Below, in pieces: positions 27,608-36,915 of a stretch of 64,000 nt of DNA; position 1 is the stretch's first letter, and every line of letters starts with the position of its first letter. The position numbers and the translations under genes are program-made. The DNA is from Paraburkholderia sp. BL21I4N1 (GTDB taxonomy: Bacteria > Pseudomonadota > Gammaproteobacteria > Burkholderiales > Burkholderiaceae): positions 1 through 64,000 of the forward strand of contig NZ_PVEN01000024.1 of assembly GCF_002973525.1 (NCBI RefSeq). Reading direction: 5' to 3'. A model generated the notes under the pieces. That model had not been told where the DNA came from, did not search any database, and saw only the letters and a list, made by a program, of their open reading frames with translations.

Positions 27608-29038
27608 GTGAGTGATGTCAGCGGCTCCGAATTGCGGGCGCTCATGGCGCGCGTGCCGTCGGTCGAGAAAGTCATGGCGTCGCCCGAGTTCGCGGCGCTG
27701 GTGGACGCGTATGGACGCAGCCAGGTGCTGGCGGTGTTGCGCGACGCGCTCGACCACTGGCGTGCGAGTGCGCAATCGGACGATGCGTCGGTGAGCGCGC
27801 TCGACGTCGCGTGTTTGCGGACCACGGTGGATACCTCGCTGCGCCGGCGCAACCGCTCACGGTTGCAGAGCGTGTTCAATCTGACCGGCACAGTACTGCA
27901 TACGAATCTCGGCCGTGCCTTGCTGCCGGATGAGGCGGTTCAATCCGTCATGAAAGCGCTCACGCAGCCCGCTAACCTCGAATTCGATCTCGACTCGGGT
28001 AAACGTGGCGATCGCGACGATCTGGTCGATGAGCTCATCGGCGAATTGACCGGCGCCGAGGCGGCGACCGTGGTCAACAACAATGCCGCCGCGGTGTTGC
28101 TCACGCTTTCCGCGCTGGCGTCGAAGAAAGAAGTCATCGTGTCGCGCGGTGAGCTGGTCGAGATTGGCGGCGCGTTCCGGATTCCCGACATCATGAGTCG
28201 TGCAGGGACCCGGCTTCGCGAAGTCGGCACGACGAATCGCACGCATCTGAAAGATTACGAGGAAGCCATCGGCCCGCGCACCGCGCTGCTGATGAAAGTC
28301 CACGCAAGCAATTACGCGATCAGCGGATTCACGAAAGAAGTCGGCGTCGATGCGATCGCGTCGCTGGCGCATGCGCGCGGCTTGCCGGTTGCGGTGGATC
28401 TGGGCAGCGGCACGCTGGTCGATCTCGGGCAATGGGGCTTGCCGCGCGAGACGACTGTGCGCGAAACGGTCGAGGCGGGCGCCGATCTGGTCACGTTCAG
28501 CGGCGATAAATTGCTGGGTGGGCCGCAAGCGGGGTTGATCGTCGGCCGGCGCGACTTGATCGCGAAGATCAAGAAGCATCCGCTCAAGCGTGCGCTGCGT
28601 GTCGGCAAGCTGACGCTTGCGGCGTTGGAGCCGGTGTTGCAGCTTTATCGCGCGCCGGAGAAACTCGCCATGCGGTTGACGACGCTGCGCTTGCTCACGC
28701 GCGCCGCCGACGATATCCGGCTCGCCGTGGAACGTGTGCAACCCGTCTTGCAACACGCGATCGGCGAGCGCTATGCCGTGGTGGCCGAGCCGATGTTCAG
28801 CCAGATCGGCAGCGGAGCGTTACCGGTCGACCTGCTGCCGAGCTACGGCCTTGTCATCAGAACCGCCGACGGCAAGCGCGGCGGCCGTCAGTTGCTTGCA
28901 TTGGAAAAACTGCTGCGCGAGATGGCACGGCCGGTGATTGGCCGTATCGCGGATGACGCATTGCGTCTCGACCTGCGCTGTCTCGAAGCCGCCGACGAAC
29001 TGCAGTTAATCGAGCAACTGAAGAGCGCGCCCGCATGA
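27608..29038 (+). CDS. selA: L-seryl-tRNA(Sec) selenium transferase
   Basis: A 476-residue PLP enzyme that turns seryl-tRNA(Sec) into selenocysteyl-tRNA(Sec) using selenophosphate. The PLP lysine is Lys301 in TFSGDKLLGGPQAG. Other marks are NLTGTVLHTNLGRALL (residues 91-106) and REVGTTNRTHLKDYE. It begins with GTG after GAAGGGG. Its stop overlaps the selB start as ATGA at 29035-29038, the usual selAB coupling. Confidence 0.96.
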   Translation: MSDVSGSELRALMARVPSVEKVMASPEFAALVDAYGRSQVLAVLRDALDHWRASAQSDDASVSALDVACLRTTVDTSLRRRNRSRLQSVFNLTGTVLHTNLGRALLPDEAVQSVMKALTQPANLEFDLDSGKRGDRDDLVDELIGELTGAEAATVVNNNAAAVLLTLSALASKKEVIVSRGELVEIGGAFRIPDIMSRAGTRLREVGTTNRTHLKDYEEAIGPRTALLMKVHASNYAISGFTKEVGVDAIASLAHARGLPVAVDLGSGTLVDLGQWGLPRETTVRETVEAGADLVTFSGDKLLGGPQAGLIVGRRDLIAKIKKHPLKRALRVGKLTLAALEPVLQLYRAPEKLAMRLTTLRLLTRAADDIRLAVERVQPVLQHAIGERYAVVAEPMFSQIGSGALPVDLLPSYGLVIRTADGKRGGRQLLALEKLLREMARPVIGRIADDALRLDLRCLEAADELQLIEQLKSAPA

Positions 29039-30954
29039 TCGTCGGTACGGCGGGACATATCGATCATGGCAAGACGAGTCTGGTGAAGGCGCTGTCGGGC
29101 GTGGATACCGATCGTCTGAAGGAAGAGAAAGCGCGCGGCATTTCGATAGAGTTGGGCTACGCGTACGTGCCGCTCGAGAACGGCGACGTACTCGGCCTGA
29201 TCGACGTGCCGGGTCACGAGAAACTGGTGCATACCATGGCGGCCGGGGCGAGCGGGATCGACTTCGCGCTACTCGTGATCGCCGCCGACGACGGTGTCAT
29301 GCCCCAAACGCGCGAGCATCTGGCGATTATCGAACTGCTCGGCATTCGGCGTGGCGCGGTTGCGTTGACCAAGATCGACCGTGTGGATGAGCAGCGTCTA
29401 CGGGAAGTGCGCGACGAAGTGGCCGCGTTGCTGAGCGGCAGCGTACTGCGGGATACGCCTGTGTTCGAAACCTGCGCGACGCGCCCGGGCGATGCCGGCG
29501 TTGCCGCGTTGCAGGCGCATTTGCACGCAGCCGCCGCAGCGTGGCAGATGAAACACGACGACGGTCTGTTTCGTCTCGCGGTGGATCGCGTGTTCACGTT
29601 GGTCGGGCAAGGCACGATCGTGACGGGGACGGTGGTGTCGGGCGGCGTGAGTGTCGGCGATACGATGCTGCTGGCGCCGAAAAATCAGCCTGTGCGAGTG
29701 CGGAGTATTCACGCGCAGAATCGTCCGGCGCAACGCGGACGAGCAGGCGAACGCTGCGCGTTGAATCTCGCGGGTATCGAGAAGAGCGCGATAGATCGTG
29801 GTGACTGGATTGTCGATCCGCGCCTGTCGGCAGCGTCGGAACGTGTCGACGTCATGCTCACGCTGCTTGCCGATGCGTCGGTCAGTCTGGAACATTGGGC
29901 GCCGCTGCATGTTCATCTGGGTACGCAGCATCAGGTTGCGCATGTCGCGTTGCTCGATGGAGACACGCTCGTTGCCGGTCAGCAGGCGCGTGTGCAACTC
30001 GTGTTCGAGCGGCCGGTGTGTGCGCTGCCGGGCGATCGGTTTGTGGTGCGCAACGCGCACGCTAGTCGCACGGTGGGCGGTGGACAGGTGCTCGATCCGT
30101 TTGCGCCTTCGCGCAAGCGTCGCTCGGTCGAGCGGCTGGCGTGGCTCGATGCGATTCAAGCCATGTTGGATACCGGCGCGCTCGATGCGCTGTTTGCCCG
30201 TGCGCCGTATGGGTTGTCGCGCTCGTTGCTGGAGCGGTTGACGGGGCGGCCGGCGGCCGCGCTCGCGGCTGTGTTGCCGCACGATATGCGCGTGGTCGAG
30301 CTGCATGGCGACGATGCCTTGTTCGTTGCCGAGGCGTCGTGGCGGGCGCTGGCCGACCGGTTGACCACATCGCTCGCGCAGTACCACGAGCGCTCGCCGG
30401 ATGAATTGGGCCCCGACGTTTCGCGCTTACGGCGTATCGCCGCGCCACTGGTTGACGACGCGCTGTGGCGAGCCTTGGTCGACGATGCGGCTGCGCGTGG
30501 CGACATCGTCAAACGCGGGCCGTGGTTGCATCTGCCGGGTCATGCGGTGACGCTCGACGACGCTGATCGCGCACTCGCCGCAGCGTTGCTGCCTGTAGTG
30601 AAAGCGGGGCGCTTCGATCCACCGTGGGTGCGCGATCTGGCCACCGCACAGGGAGTCTCTGAAGACCGCATGCGACTCTTGATGCGCAAACTCGCGCGCC
30701 AGGGCGAGCTGTTTCAGGTCGTGCGTGACCTCTTCTATCATCAGGATGCGATTCGCGAACTGGCGGAAATCGCGGCCGCCGAAGCGCGAAAAAATAGCGG
30801 GACGGTAGCCGCTGCGCCGTTTCGCGATGTCACCGGGCTGGGGCGAAAACGCGCGATCCAGCTTTTGGAATTCTTCGATCGGGTTGGCTATACTCGCTTC
30901 CACCGTGGCCTGCATCTGATGCGCGCGGAGAGTCGTTGGCTCGATTTGCTTTGA
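29035..30954 (+). CDS. selB: Selenocysteine-specific elongation factor SelB
   Basis: A 639-residue GTPase that brings Sec-tRNA to the ribosome and binds the SECIS hairpin. G1 is GHIDHGKTS (residues 7-15), G3 is DVPGHEK and G4 is TKID. EF-Tu-like domains 2 and 3 follow, and the last 250 residues form the winged-helix repeats that read the mRNA hairpin, ending RAIQLLEFFDRVGYTRF-like. The length agrees with E. coli SelB (614). selC follows after 45 bases. Confidence 0.96.
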   Translation: MIVGTAGHIDHGKTSLVKALSGVDTDRLKEEKARGISIELGYAYVPLENGDVLGLIDVPGHEKLVHTMAAGASGIDFALLVIAADDGVMPQTREHLAIIELLGIRRGAVALTKIDRVDEQRLREVRDEVAALLSGSVLRDTPVFETCATRPGDAGVAALQAHLHAAAAAWQMKHDDGLFRLAVDRVFTLVGQGTIVTGTVVSGGVSVGDTMLLAPKNQPVRVRSIHAQNRPAQRGRAGERCALNLAGIEKSAIDRGDWIVDPRLSAASERVDVMLTLLADASVSLEHWAPLHVHLGTQHQVAHVALLDGDTLVAGQQARVQLVFERPVCALPGDRFVVRNAHASRTVGGGQVLDPFAPSRKRRSVERLAWLDAIQAMLDTGALDALFARAPYGLSRSLLERLTGRPAAALAAVLPHDMRVVELHGDDALFVAEASWRALADRLTTSLAQYHERSPDELGPDVSRLRRIAAPLVDDALWRALVDDAAARGDIVKRGPWLHLPGHAVTLDDADRALAAALLPVVKAGRFDPPWVRDLATAQGVSEDRMRLLMRKLARQGELFQVVRDLFYHQDAIRELAEIAAAEARKNSGTVAAAPFRDVTGLGRKRAIQLLEFFDRVGYTRFHRGLHLMRAESRWLDLL

Positions 30955-30999
30955 CACTTAACGCGTGGTTCAGGCAGTTCGCGTAGTTCAATCACCGTA

Positions 31000-31094
31000 G
31001 GAAGGCATTCGCATCCGGTGGTGCGGCTGGGCTTCAAACCCAGTTGAGGGTGTCAGACACGCTCAGGTCGGTTCGACTCCGGCTGCCTTCCGCC
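31000..31094 (+). tRNA. selC: tRNA-Sec (UCA)
   Basis: A long tRNA with the eight-base acceptor stem typical of bacterial tRNA-Sec: GGAAGGCA (31000-31007) pairs with TGCCTTCC (31084-31091), with G as discriminator. The anticodon arm CTGGGCTTCAAACCCAG has TCA in the loop, and the extra arm TTGAGGGTGTCAGACACGCTCAGG-like stem is long. The 3' sequence is GCCC, so the terminal A of CCA is not encoded. The location 45 bases after selB completes the selenocysteine set. Confidence 0.96.
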
Positions 31095-31136
31095 CTGCAA
31101 GGCTTCCCGGGGGGCTTTGTCACGTTTGTGGAATTC

Positions 31137-31168
31137 ATCAATTCATGTCGTAAACGACATGAATTGAT
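31137..31168. repeat. 32-bp near-perfect palindrome downstream of selC
   Basis: Two 15-base arms (31137-31151 and 31154-31168, core ATTCATGTCGT and its complement) are separated by AA. It is AT-rich, unlike the sel genes, and marks where composition changes. It could be a terminator without T-run, a recombinase site or a regulator site. Confidence 0.7.
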
Positions 31169-31370
31169 TGTTATGAGCGTGACCTCTGTCTATCAGAAAG
31201 CATTTTCAATTGACTTCCCAATCTCAGTGATTGATTTCAAGCGACGCGTCGATTGAGTTGCCGAATTCTGAGAAAGAATTTATGGCTCTCTTTGTATCCT
31301 AGCTTAATCCCGGTTTTATCGTATACGAGCACCCGCAACTTGTACAAAGCGGGATACTCATTGCTTCACG

Positions 31371-31766
31371 TCAATTGCTGAAATGCTTTCTGGAAGTGTT
31401 CAAATCGTTGCTCGCTCTTACGAACACTTTTGGTATGTCTGGCCTCTCTTCCTTTGCGACGAGCAACTTCGTGACTTCCGATGCGATTCTGTGCAGGTAT
31501 CGTTCGGATACGTCGAGTAATCGCGCTGCGGCGCGCAGCGTAATCTGCATGTTGGCGTCAACAAGCTTCTTGAGGTCCTCCTGTAGCTCGTCTGCCGGTC
31601 TCGCCGCACCGGCGCGTGTCTTCTTGGTTAGACGAGTCGTAGGTGAGGTTCTGTTGACTTTTCTGAGTCGAAGCTTATTGCCACGTAAAACGTCGGAGAT
31701 GTCGCAGCCACGAAAAAATGCTATGAGCGCGAGTCTTGCAAGAGTAAGGCGGTTCTTGCTGTTCAT
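31371..31766 (-). CDS. Orphan helix-turn-helix-like protein
   Basis: A 131-residue frame of lower GC than the sel genes. The N-terminal half is basic; residues 70-95 (QITLRAAARLLDVSERYLHRI) look like a helix-turn-helix of the kind found at the end of some TniQ-like and phage regulators. No good ribosome site is seen before the ATG at 31766, and nothing on either side belongs to it. It may be a genuine small DNA-binding protein or the remnant of a mobile-element gene. I cannot name a family. Confidence 0.45.
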   Translation of the reverse strand: MNSKNRLTLARLALIAFFRGCDISDVLRGNKLRLRKVNRTSPTTRLTKKTRAGAARPADELQEDLKKLVDANMQITLRAAARLLDVSERYLHRIASEVTKLLVAKEERPDIPKVFVRASNDLNTSRKHFSN

Positions 31767-31807
31767 CCAGTCAATTTAGAAGGCGGAATTTGGGCAACCA
31801 AAAGGAA

Positions 31808-31945
31808 CGATTAGCTTGGTCGAGTTACCTCTTTCACCAAACGCCACTGACTGCAGGCTCCCAATAAATCCCGTGATGTGCGACTCAAGTCGCCTGTGCA
31901 TCAGCGTACTCCCTGGCTGCCCGCTGCGCGGTTCCAAGCTAATCG
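31808..31945. repeat. 138-bp segment bounded by 12-bp inverted repeats
   Basis: CGATTAGCTTGG (31808-31819) and CCAAGCTAATCG (31934-31945) are perfect inverted repeats 114 bases apart in the gene-free stretch 31767-32104. The inside has no reading frame of note. It could be a small non-autonomous element or a folded RNA. I see no other feature in this stretch. Confidence 0.5.
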
Positions 31946-32104
31946 CTGTAGGAATGCCGCTTCGCCACGTTTAGCACTTCTCTTTCCGAAGTCGCGTTCG
32001 TGCATCATCTGCTAAATCTGTGCAAGGCTGATGCAGCAAATCTGGAAATGACAGCACGAGGTGTCGCATGCCTTCGCGGCCTGCGCGGCTAGTGGACCGC
32101 AGAC

Positions 32105-33013
32105 TTAATCCAGTCTGCCCTGTTGGGCCAGCTCCAATAGAGTGTCGACGACGTGCCGCACCTTCGGTCGGAGATGCGCTACCTTTGGCCAAACCGCATG
32201 CACGTCAATGAAGTCAGTCGAAATATCGTCAAGGAGTGAAACTAGCGCACCTGACTCCAGGTGAGGGCGGAGGAGCGACATCGGCATTTGGCACAGTCCC
32301 AGGCCTGCGACTGCAGCCTCAACAATCGAGTCGCCGTCGCTGATTTGATGAGTCGCAGGCGGTGAAATACGAGTGGAAACGCCGTCAACCGTGACTCGCC
32401 ACGAAAGCGGCTGGCCACGGCGATAACCCAGAATGCAAGAGTGCTTCTTCAAGTCTTCAAGGGTGCCTGGAGTGCCGCGCTGCGCTAGATAGGCGGGCGA
32501 TGCCCCAATCACCATCCGCTGGCTAGTCAACCGACGAGCAACCAGACCACTTGAGCTCTCGAGCTCGCCGAAGCGAATAACCAGGTCAACGCCTTCCTCA
32601 ACCGGGTCAATGAGGTAGTCTGAGAAAGTCATCGTGAACTGCAGGTCAGGATGCTTTCGAGCGATGTCTAGCAATATGGGAACAAGGATGCGACGTCCGA
32701 AGGCCGCAGGCATGTCAATCCGCAAACGACCGACAGGCCGCTGATTGCCTGGGCCGAGAGCGGTCTCCGCTGTGGAGATTTCGTCGAGCGCAGATGCGCA
32801 CGCGGCGAGATACGCATCGCCATCGGCCGTGAGCGAGATGCTCCTCGTGGTGCGATGAAACAGCTGCGCGCCGAGACGTTCTTCGAGTTTCGCGATTGCC
32901 TTCCCAACGGCAGACTTGGTCAGTCCAAGTTCCTCGGCCGCGTCAGTGAAGCTGCGTGACTTCGCTGCAGTGACGAAAATCAAGATTCCACTGAATGTGT
33001 CGGCGTGCGCCAT
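32105..33013 (-). CDS. LysR family transcriptional regulator
   Basis: A 302-residue regulator. The N-terminal winged helix has FVTAAKSRSFTDAAEELGL and KSAVGKAIAKLEERLG, followed by the type 2 periplasmic-binding-like effector domain. I chose the ATG at 33013 because GGGGC lies 6 bases upstream; the ATG at 33046 has no ribosome site. It is on the same strand as, and 97 bases after, the inositol-dehydrogenase-like gene, so it may be the last gene of the hydroxyquinol operon. It belongs to the CrgA/DmlR-like branch common in Burkholderia. Confidence 0.9.
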   Translation of the reverse strand: MAHADTFSGILIFVTAAKSRSFTDAAEELGLTKSAVGKAIAKLEERLGAQLFHRTTRSISLTADGDAYLAACASALDEISTAETALGPGNQRPVGRLRIDMPAAFGRRILVPILLDIARKHPDLQFTMTFSDYLIDPVEEGVDLVIRFGELESSSGLVARRLTSQRMVIGASPAYLAQRGTPGTLEDLKKHSCILGYRRGQPLSWRVTVDGVSTRISPPATHQISDGDSIVEAAVAGLGLCQMPMSLLRPHLESGALVSLLDDISTDFIDVHAVWPKVAHLRPKVRHVVDTLLELAQQGRLD

Positions 33014-33110
33014 GCTTTGCCCCAATTGAAGAGTTCTGCTCTCCATTTAGGGCAGAAAGACTGCCACTGTCAACTCCCAGTTGGCTTGCTCGCGAAGCAC
33101 GAGTGCAGCG

Positions 33111-34103
33111 CTAGATTCTGACCGTGCGACCTTTGTTCGCGGCTTCAATGGCACAGTTCGCTATGCGCAGTGCCCGAATCCCGTCCCGGGGAGTTGCAGG
33201 CATGGGAGTGTTCGAGTCAAGTGCCGTCAGGAAGCCGTCCAGCTCAACCTTGTACGAGTCCGCATGTCGCTCAAGGAAAAAATTGAGAAGTGGCTCGCGC
33301 GCCTCGGTCCTTTCGCTCGTCCAGCGACGGAGGCTGGAGGGTCGATGATTTTCGTTCAGCACCATTCCCTTAGAACCAAAGACTTCGACACGTTGGTCAA
33401 ATCCATACACTGCGTGGCGAGAACCGTTGATATGACATTGTTTGCCGGATGCTGTACGCAGCAACACCATTACGCTGTCGTAGTCGGGGAGTTCTTCGAG
33501 ACTGGGGTCAACCAGGCGGCTGCCCATCGCCATCACTTCTACAGGCTCTTCGCCGAGCAACCACCGCGCAGTATCGAAATCGTGGATGGTCATGTCGCGG
33601 AAGATACCGCCTGAGTTCCGAAGATACTCGCGAGGTGCGAGGCCCGGGTCCCGGCTAGTAATAACAACCTGGCGGACATCGCCGATTTCACCTTCTTCGA
33701 TGGCCCGTTTGAGCCTCATCGCATCTGGGTCGAAACGTCGATTGAAGGCAAGCATCACGCGCCCGTTGAGACGCTCGATTTCCTCAACCGCGGCGAGCGC
33801 ACGGTCAATGTCAAGGTCGATGGGTTTCTCGCAGAGTACCGGTTTGCCCAACCGGACAGCCTGTAGCGTAAGGTCGATATGTGTGTCCGTCGGTGTGCCT
33901 ACGATGACGGCGTCAACATCTTCCCGGTCAACAACCGACTTGCAATCCACGGATGAGTCGCAACCCAGCTCTGCTGCGAGCGCGTCGACACCTTCCTTGT
34001 TGGGGTCAGCCACGGCGACGAGTTTCACTCGACGGTCAGCGGCAACGTTGGCCGCGTGAATTTTTCCGATGCGCCCGGCACCGAGAACAGCGATACGCAA
34101 CAT
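33111..34103 (-). CDS. iolG: Inositol 2-dehydrogenase-like Gfo/Idh/MocA oxidoreductase
   Basis: A 330-residue NAD-dependent dehydrogenase. The nucleotide site is AVLGAGRIGKIHAANVA, the family lysine is in CEKPIDLD, and the catalytic aspartate-histidine pair is in DMTIHDFDTARWLLG. NGSRHAVYGFDQRVEVFGSKGM is close to the conserved inositol dehydrogenase region. It should oxidise one hydroxyl of an inositol or related cyclitol to a keto group. It is in the same direction as the hydroxyquinol genes, 97 bases after the small protein gene, yet none of iolB, iolC, iolD or iolE is in the window. Substrate could also be a glycoside. Confidence 0.82.
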   Translation of the reverse strand: MLRIAVLGAGRIGKIHAANVAADRRVKLVAVADPNKEGVDALAAELGCDSSVDCKSVVDREDVDAVIVGTPTDTHIDLTLQAVRLGKPVLCEKPIDLDIDRALAAVEEIERLNGRVMLAFNRRFDPDAMRLKRAIEEGEIGDVRQVVITSRDPGLAPREYLRNSGGIFRDMTIHDFDTARWLLGEEPVEVMAMGSRLVDPSLEELPDYDSVMVLLRTASGKQCHINGSRHAVYGFDQRVEVFGSKGMVLNENHRPSSLRRWTSERTEAREPLLNFFLERHADSYKVELDGFLTALDSNTPMPATPRDGIRALRIANCAIEAANKGRTVRI

Positions 34104-34200
34104 GTCAGTCTCCTATTTCTCGTCAGTGCGCCAATAGGCGAACCGACTATTCACTTTTGATTCGGTAAGCGTCGATACGGATGTCGTCAGCCAACATTGA

Positions 34201-34467
34201 CTAATTGCGTTTCCGATTGGGCGACGGCCCATTGCTCTCACATGGTTCAGCAGAAGGGACTGCGGAAATCTGTCGGCTGAGCCGCAGGATGTCGTCCAAA
34301 CCGAACTCCTGGACTTCCGGCACTCGGTCTCCGCGCGATTTCGCGACGTCCGTCGCGATGCGAAGCGCGTTTGAGCGCTCACGCATCAACAGTTCGAGCG
34401 CCTCGACTAGAAAAGCACGCTCTCTTTGCGATACCTTCGCTCCAATCAGCTGGTCGTAAGCAGACAT
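34201..34467 (-). CDS. Small conserved-looking protein in the hydroxyquinol operon
   Basis: An 88-residue, highly charged and helical protein (SQRERAFLVEALELLMRERSN-like helix early, LDDILRLSRQISAVPS later). It has no signal peptide or membrane segment. It lies between the SDR gene (108 bases) and the inositol-dehydrogenase-like gene (97 bases) on the same strand. I do not recognise a family. Codon use is like its neighbours, which supports a real gene. Confidence 0.5.
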   Translation of the reverse strand: MSAYDQLIGAKVSQRERAFLVEALELLMRERSNALRIATDVAKSRGDRVPEVQEFGLDDILRLSRQISAVPSAEPCESNGPSPNRKRN

Positions 34468-34575
34468 GCGCTGGTCTCCAACACAATGCGACCGTCAAAA
34501 GATGCCCCTACGAGGTCTATCGGTCCGAGCTATCGTCCGTCTTGGAAACGAAAAGGCATCTCGGGCCGGTCGCCT

Positions 34576-35379
34576 TCAAATCAGGCCGCGGATACTGCCG
34601 CCGTCGACACCCCAGACGGAAGAGGTGACAAACGACGCAAGGTCGGAAGCCATGAAAACAATCACGTTTGCCACTTCGTCAGGCTGCCCCAGGCGCTTCA
34701 GGGGCAACTGGCGCAGCGACAGTTCGTGCTCGACCGCGTCCTTCGGCGCCATTCCGTGAAACTTTCCCATCGTGTCTGCAAAGCCACCTTCCTTCGTCCA
34801 GAAAGGGGTCCAGACGGGGCCAGGGGCGACGGCGTTCACGCGAATCTTTGGCGCCTCGGCGCGAGCAAGCCCTTTGGTCAGTGCGAGAACTGCCGCCTTC
34901 GAGGCCGAGTAGTCAATCGGCACCGGCTCCGGCTGCCGAGCCAGGTCAGACGCATTGTTGATGATGACGGCCTTCTCGCGGTTGCGCAGAACGGGCAGCA
35001 GGTAGCGGCAAGTCCGCACGTAACTCATGAAGTTGAGATTCATCGTGAAATCCCAATCCGCATCCGATAGTTCGTCGAACGTGCGGACCTTGCCGGCGCC
35101 CACGTTGTTCACGAGAACGTCGACCTGACCGTTGTGTGATTTCAAGGCTACGTCGACACCGCCTTTGACGCCTTCCGCAGTCGAGAGGTCGGCCTGCGCG
35201 ATGGTTACGTTCGCGCCGAGCGACCGCAGTTCGGACTCGGCTTCATTCAGTGCGTTGCCGTCGATGTCAATGAGGCATAGCTTTGCCCCTTCGCGTGCAA
35301 AGGCCAGCGCTGTCGCCCGTCCGATTCCTTGCGCCGCGCCCGTGATGAGCACAATCTTTCCGTCGAGTCCTGTCTGCAT
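34576..35379 (-). CDS. SDR family oxidoreductase in the hydroxyquinol operon
   Basis: A 267-residue short-chain dehydrogenase. The cofactor motif is TGAAQGIG, with LIDIDG after the second strand pointing to NAD. NNVG and YSASK are present, and the loop VAPGPVWTPFW is as usual. The ATG at 35379 follows GGAG by 6 bases; the upstream extension to 35487 is not family-like. The context between maleylacetate reductase and an inositol dehydrogenase suggests it acts on a cyclic keto-polyol before ring cleavage. Confidence 0.88.
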   Translation of the reverse strand: MQTGLDGKIVLITGAAQGIGRATALAFAREGAKLCLIDIDGNALNEAESELRSLGANVTIAQADLSTAEGVKGGVDVALKSHNGQVDVLVNNVGAGKVRTFDELSDADWDFTMNLNFMSYVRTCRYLLPVLRNREKAVIINNASDLARQPEPVPIDYSASKAAVLALTKGLARAEAPKIRVNAVAPGPVWTPFWTKEGGFADTMGKFHGMAPKDAVEHELSLRQLPLKRLGQPDEVANVIVFMASDLASFVTSSVWGVDGGSIRGLI

Positions 35380-35526
35380 GTTGTCTCCGTCCTGGTGTCT
35401 TGTATCGGTGCGAACACTCGGGAAATCGAAACGCTTCGCCATCCGTTTCGCGCCTCCGTGAAGACGCACGTTTCCCGCTCCTGACAAACAGCCAGGAGCA
35501 CTGTGAACCGCGGTGATGCGATGGCC

Positions 35527-35811
35527 TTAGCGGTTGTCGACCCGCTTGATGAACGGCCTGATGTCGACCGTCGCCCAGATTCCGGCCTTGTTGAACGGGT
35601 CGGTGTTGACGAATTTCTGGATTTCCTCGATACCTTCGGCTTCGTAGAGGAAGAAGCTGCCAATCATGGTTTGGCCATCTGACATCGTCAGAGGACCAGA
35701 GATAAGCGCCTTCACGGGAGCCGTTTGCAAATACGACTTGTGAGCGTCATAGTTTTCAAGGCGGCGCTCGACCATGTTCGGGTGGTCCAGGCAATAGACG
35801 GTGAAATGCAT
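35527..35811 (-). CDS. YciI family protein
   Basis: A 94-residue YciI-like protein. It opens MHFTVYCLDHPNMVERR and has ENYDAHKSYLQ, SFFLYEAEGIEEIQKFVNTDPF and a basic end. The family fold is ferredoxin-like with a conserved histidine (His23 or His9 here). YciI members often accompany aromatic ring-cleavage genes; some dehalogenate or isomerise intermediates. It starts 28 bases after maleylacetate reductase on the same strand. Confidence 0.85.
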   Translation of the reverse strand: MHFTVYCLDHPNMVERRLENYDAHKSYLQTAPVKALISGPLTMSDGQTMIGSFFLYEAEGIEEIQKFVNTDPFNKAGIWATVDIRPFIKRVDNR

Positions 35812-35838
35812 GTTTGTCTCCTCGCTTCGGTTTTGGCG

Positions 35839-36915
35839 TCAGGCCGACGCCGTACGTGGTGCCGCGCCATCAAAGGCATTCTGCAAAAGCTCAAGAAGAG
35901 CATCGTGCTCAATCGGACGTGGGTTCCAATATGGATTCGCGCTAGCGATGTCGGCGGCCTTCGATACGTCCTCAGCCGCCATGCCGATGTCTTTGAGCGC
36001 CAGCGGAGCACCGCAGCGTTTTGCGAGCTCGTAGACCCCGGTGGCGGCGTCATCCGAGCCAAGCGCGCGGGCGATGCGTTTCATTGCCTCCGGCGCTGCC
36101 TGTCGGTTGTACGCGAGCGCATGCGCCAAAACGATAGTGTGCGTCTGCGCGTGCGGAAGATTGAAACTGCCGCCGAGCGTGTGGCACAACTTGTGATGAA
36201 GCGCCATGCCGACACTTCCCAACACCGTTCCGCAGAGCCACGCGCCGTACTGAGCATTAGCTCGAGCGTCGACGTCTTGAGAGTCGGCGACGATTGCTGG
36301 CAACGCGCGCGCAAGAGCTGCAATCCCTTCCTCTGCCATCAGACTGGTCACGGGATTGGCATCGCGCGAATACAGCGCTTCCGCTGCGTGCGCGATTGCG
36401 TTGATTCCGCTCGTGACCGACAATGCGACCGGAAGCGACATGGTCAAGTCCGCATCGTAAATCACTGTCTTAGGCAACACGCGCAGGTCAGTTCCTGTCT
36501 TCTTCAGGCCCGCATCGGTGATGCCATAGATGGGTGTCATTTCGCTGCCCGCATAAGTCGTCGGAACGGCGAGAATTGGCAGGTCTGATTCGAGCGCGAT
36601 TGCCTTGCCCAAACCGATTGTCGAGCCACCGCCAACAGCAATGGCACAATCGGCCTTCAGTTCCTTCGCCAGTGCGCGAGCTTCTTTGGCCAACTCTAGT
36701 GGGACGTGCATAACCGCGCGGTCGAAGACAGCAGCGGCTCGCGACCCCAGGCGCGCAGCGACGGCTTCGCCTGTCTCATTCTGTTCTGGGCTGCACAGAA
36801 TGAGTGCTCGTTCCGAATTCAATTGAAGCACTTCTCGCTCGAGGTGCTGCAAACTGCCCGGACCGAAAACTACGCGACCCGCATGCGCCTGATAAACAAA
36901 CTCACGCTTTTGCAT
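35839..36915 (-). CDS. Maleylacetate reductase
   Basis: A 358-residue member of the iron-containing alcohol dehydrogenase superfamily that reduces maleylacetate to 3-oxoadipate with NAD(P)H. GGGSTIGLGKAIAL is the nucleotide site, TTYAGSEMTPIYGIT is characteristic for maleylacetate reductases, and HHKLCHTLGGSFNLPHAQTH carries conserved histidines. It is the natural next step after hydroxyquinol 1,2-dioxygenase. It overlaps the Dabb gene by 14 bases, showing tight coupling. Confidence 0.92.
   Translation of the reverse strand: MQKREFVYQAHAGRVVFGPGSLQHLEREVLQLNSERALILCSPEQNETGEAVAARLGSRAAAVFDRAVMHVPLELAKEARALAKELKADCAIAVGGGSTIGLGKAIALESDLPILAVPTTYAGSEMTPIYGITDAGLKKTGTDLRVLPKTVIYDADLTMSLPVALSVTSGINAIAHAAEALYSRDANPVTSLMAEEGIAALARALPAIVADSQDVDARANAQYGAWLCGTVLGSVGMALHHKLCHTLGGSFNLPHAQTHTIVLAHALAYNRQAAPEAMKRIARALGSDDAATGVYELAKRCGAPLALKDIGMAAEDVSKAADIASANPYWNPRPIEHDALLELLQNAFDGAAPRTASA

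Noticed and set aside
31000..31370. Integrase-borne island at selC
   Set aside because: No integrase gene or clear repeat of the selC end is visible, so I record only a composition shift and inverted repeats.
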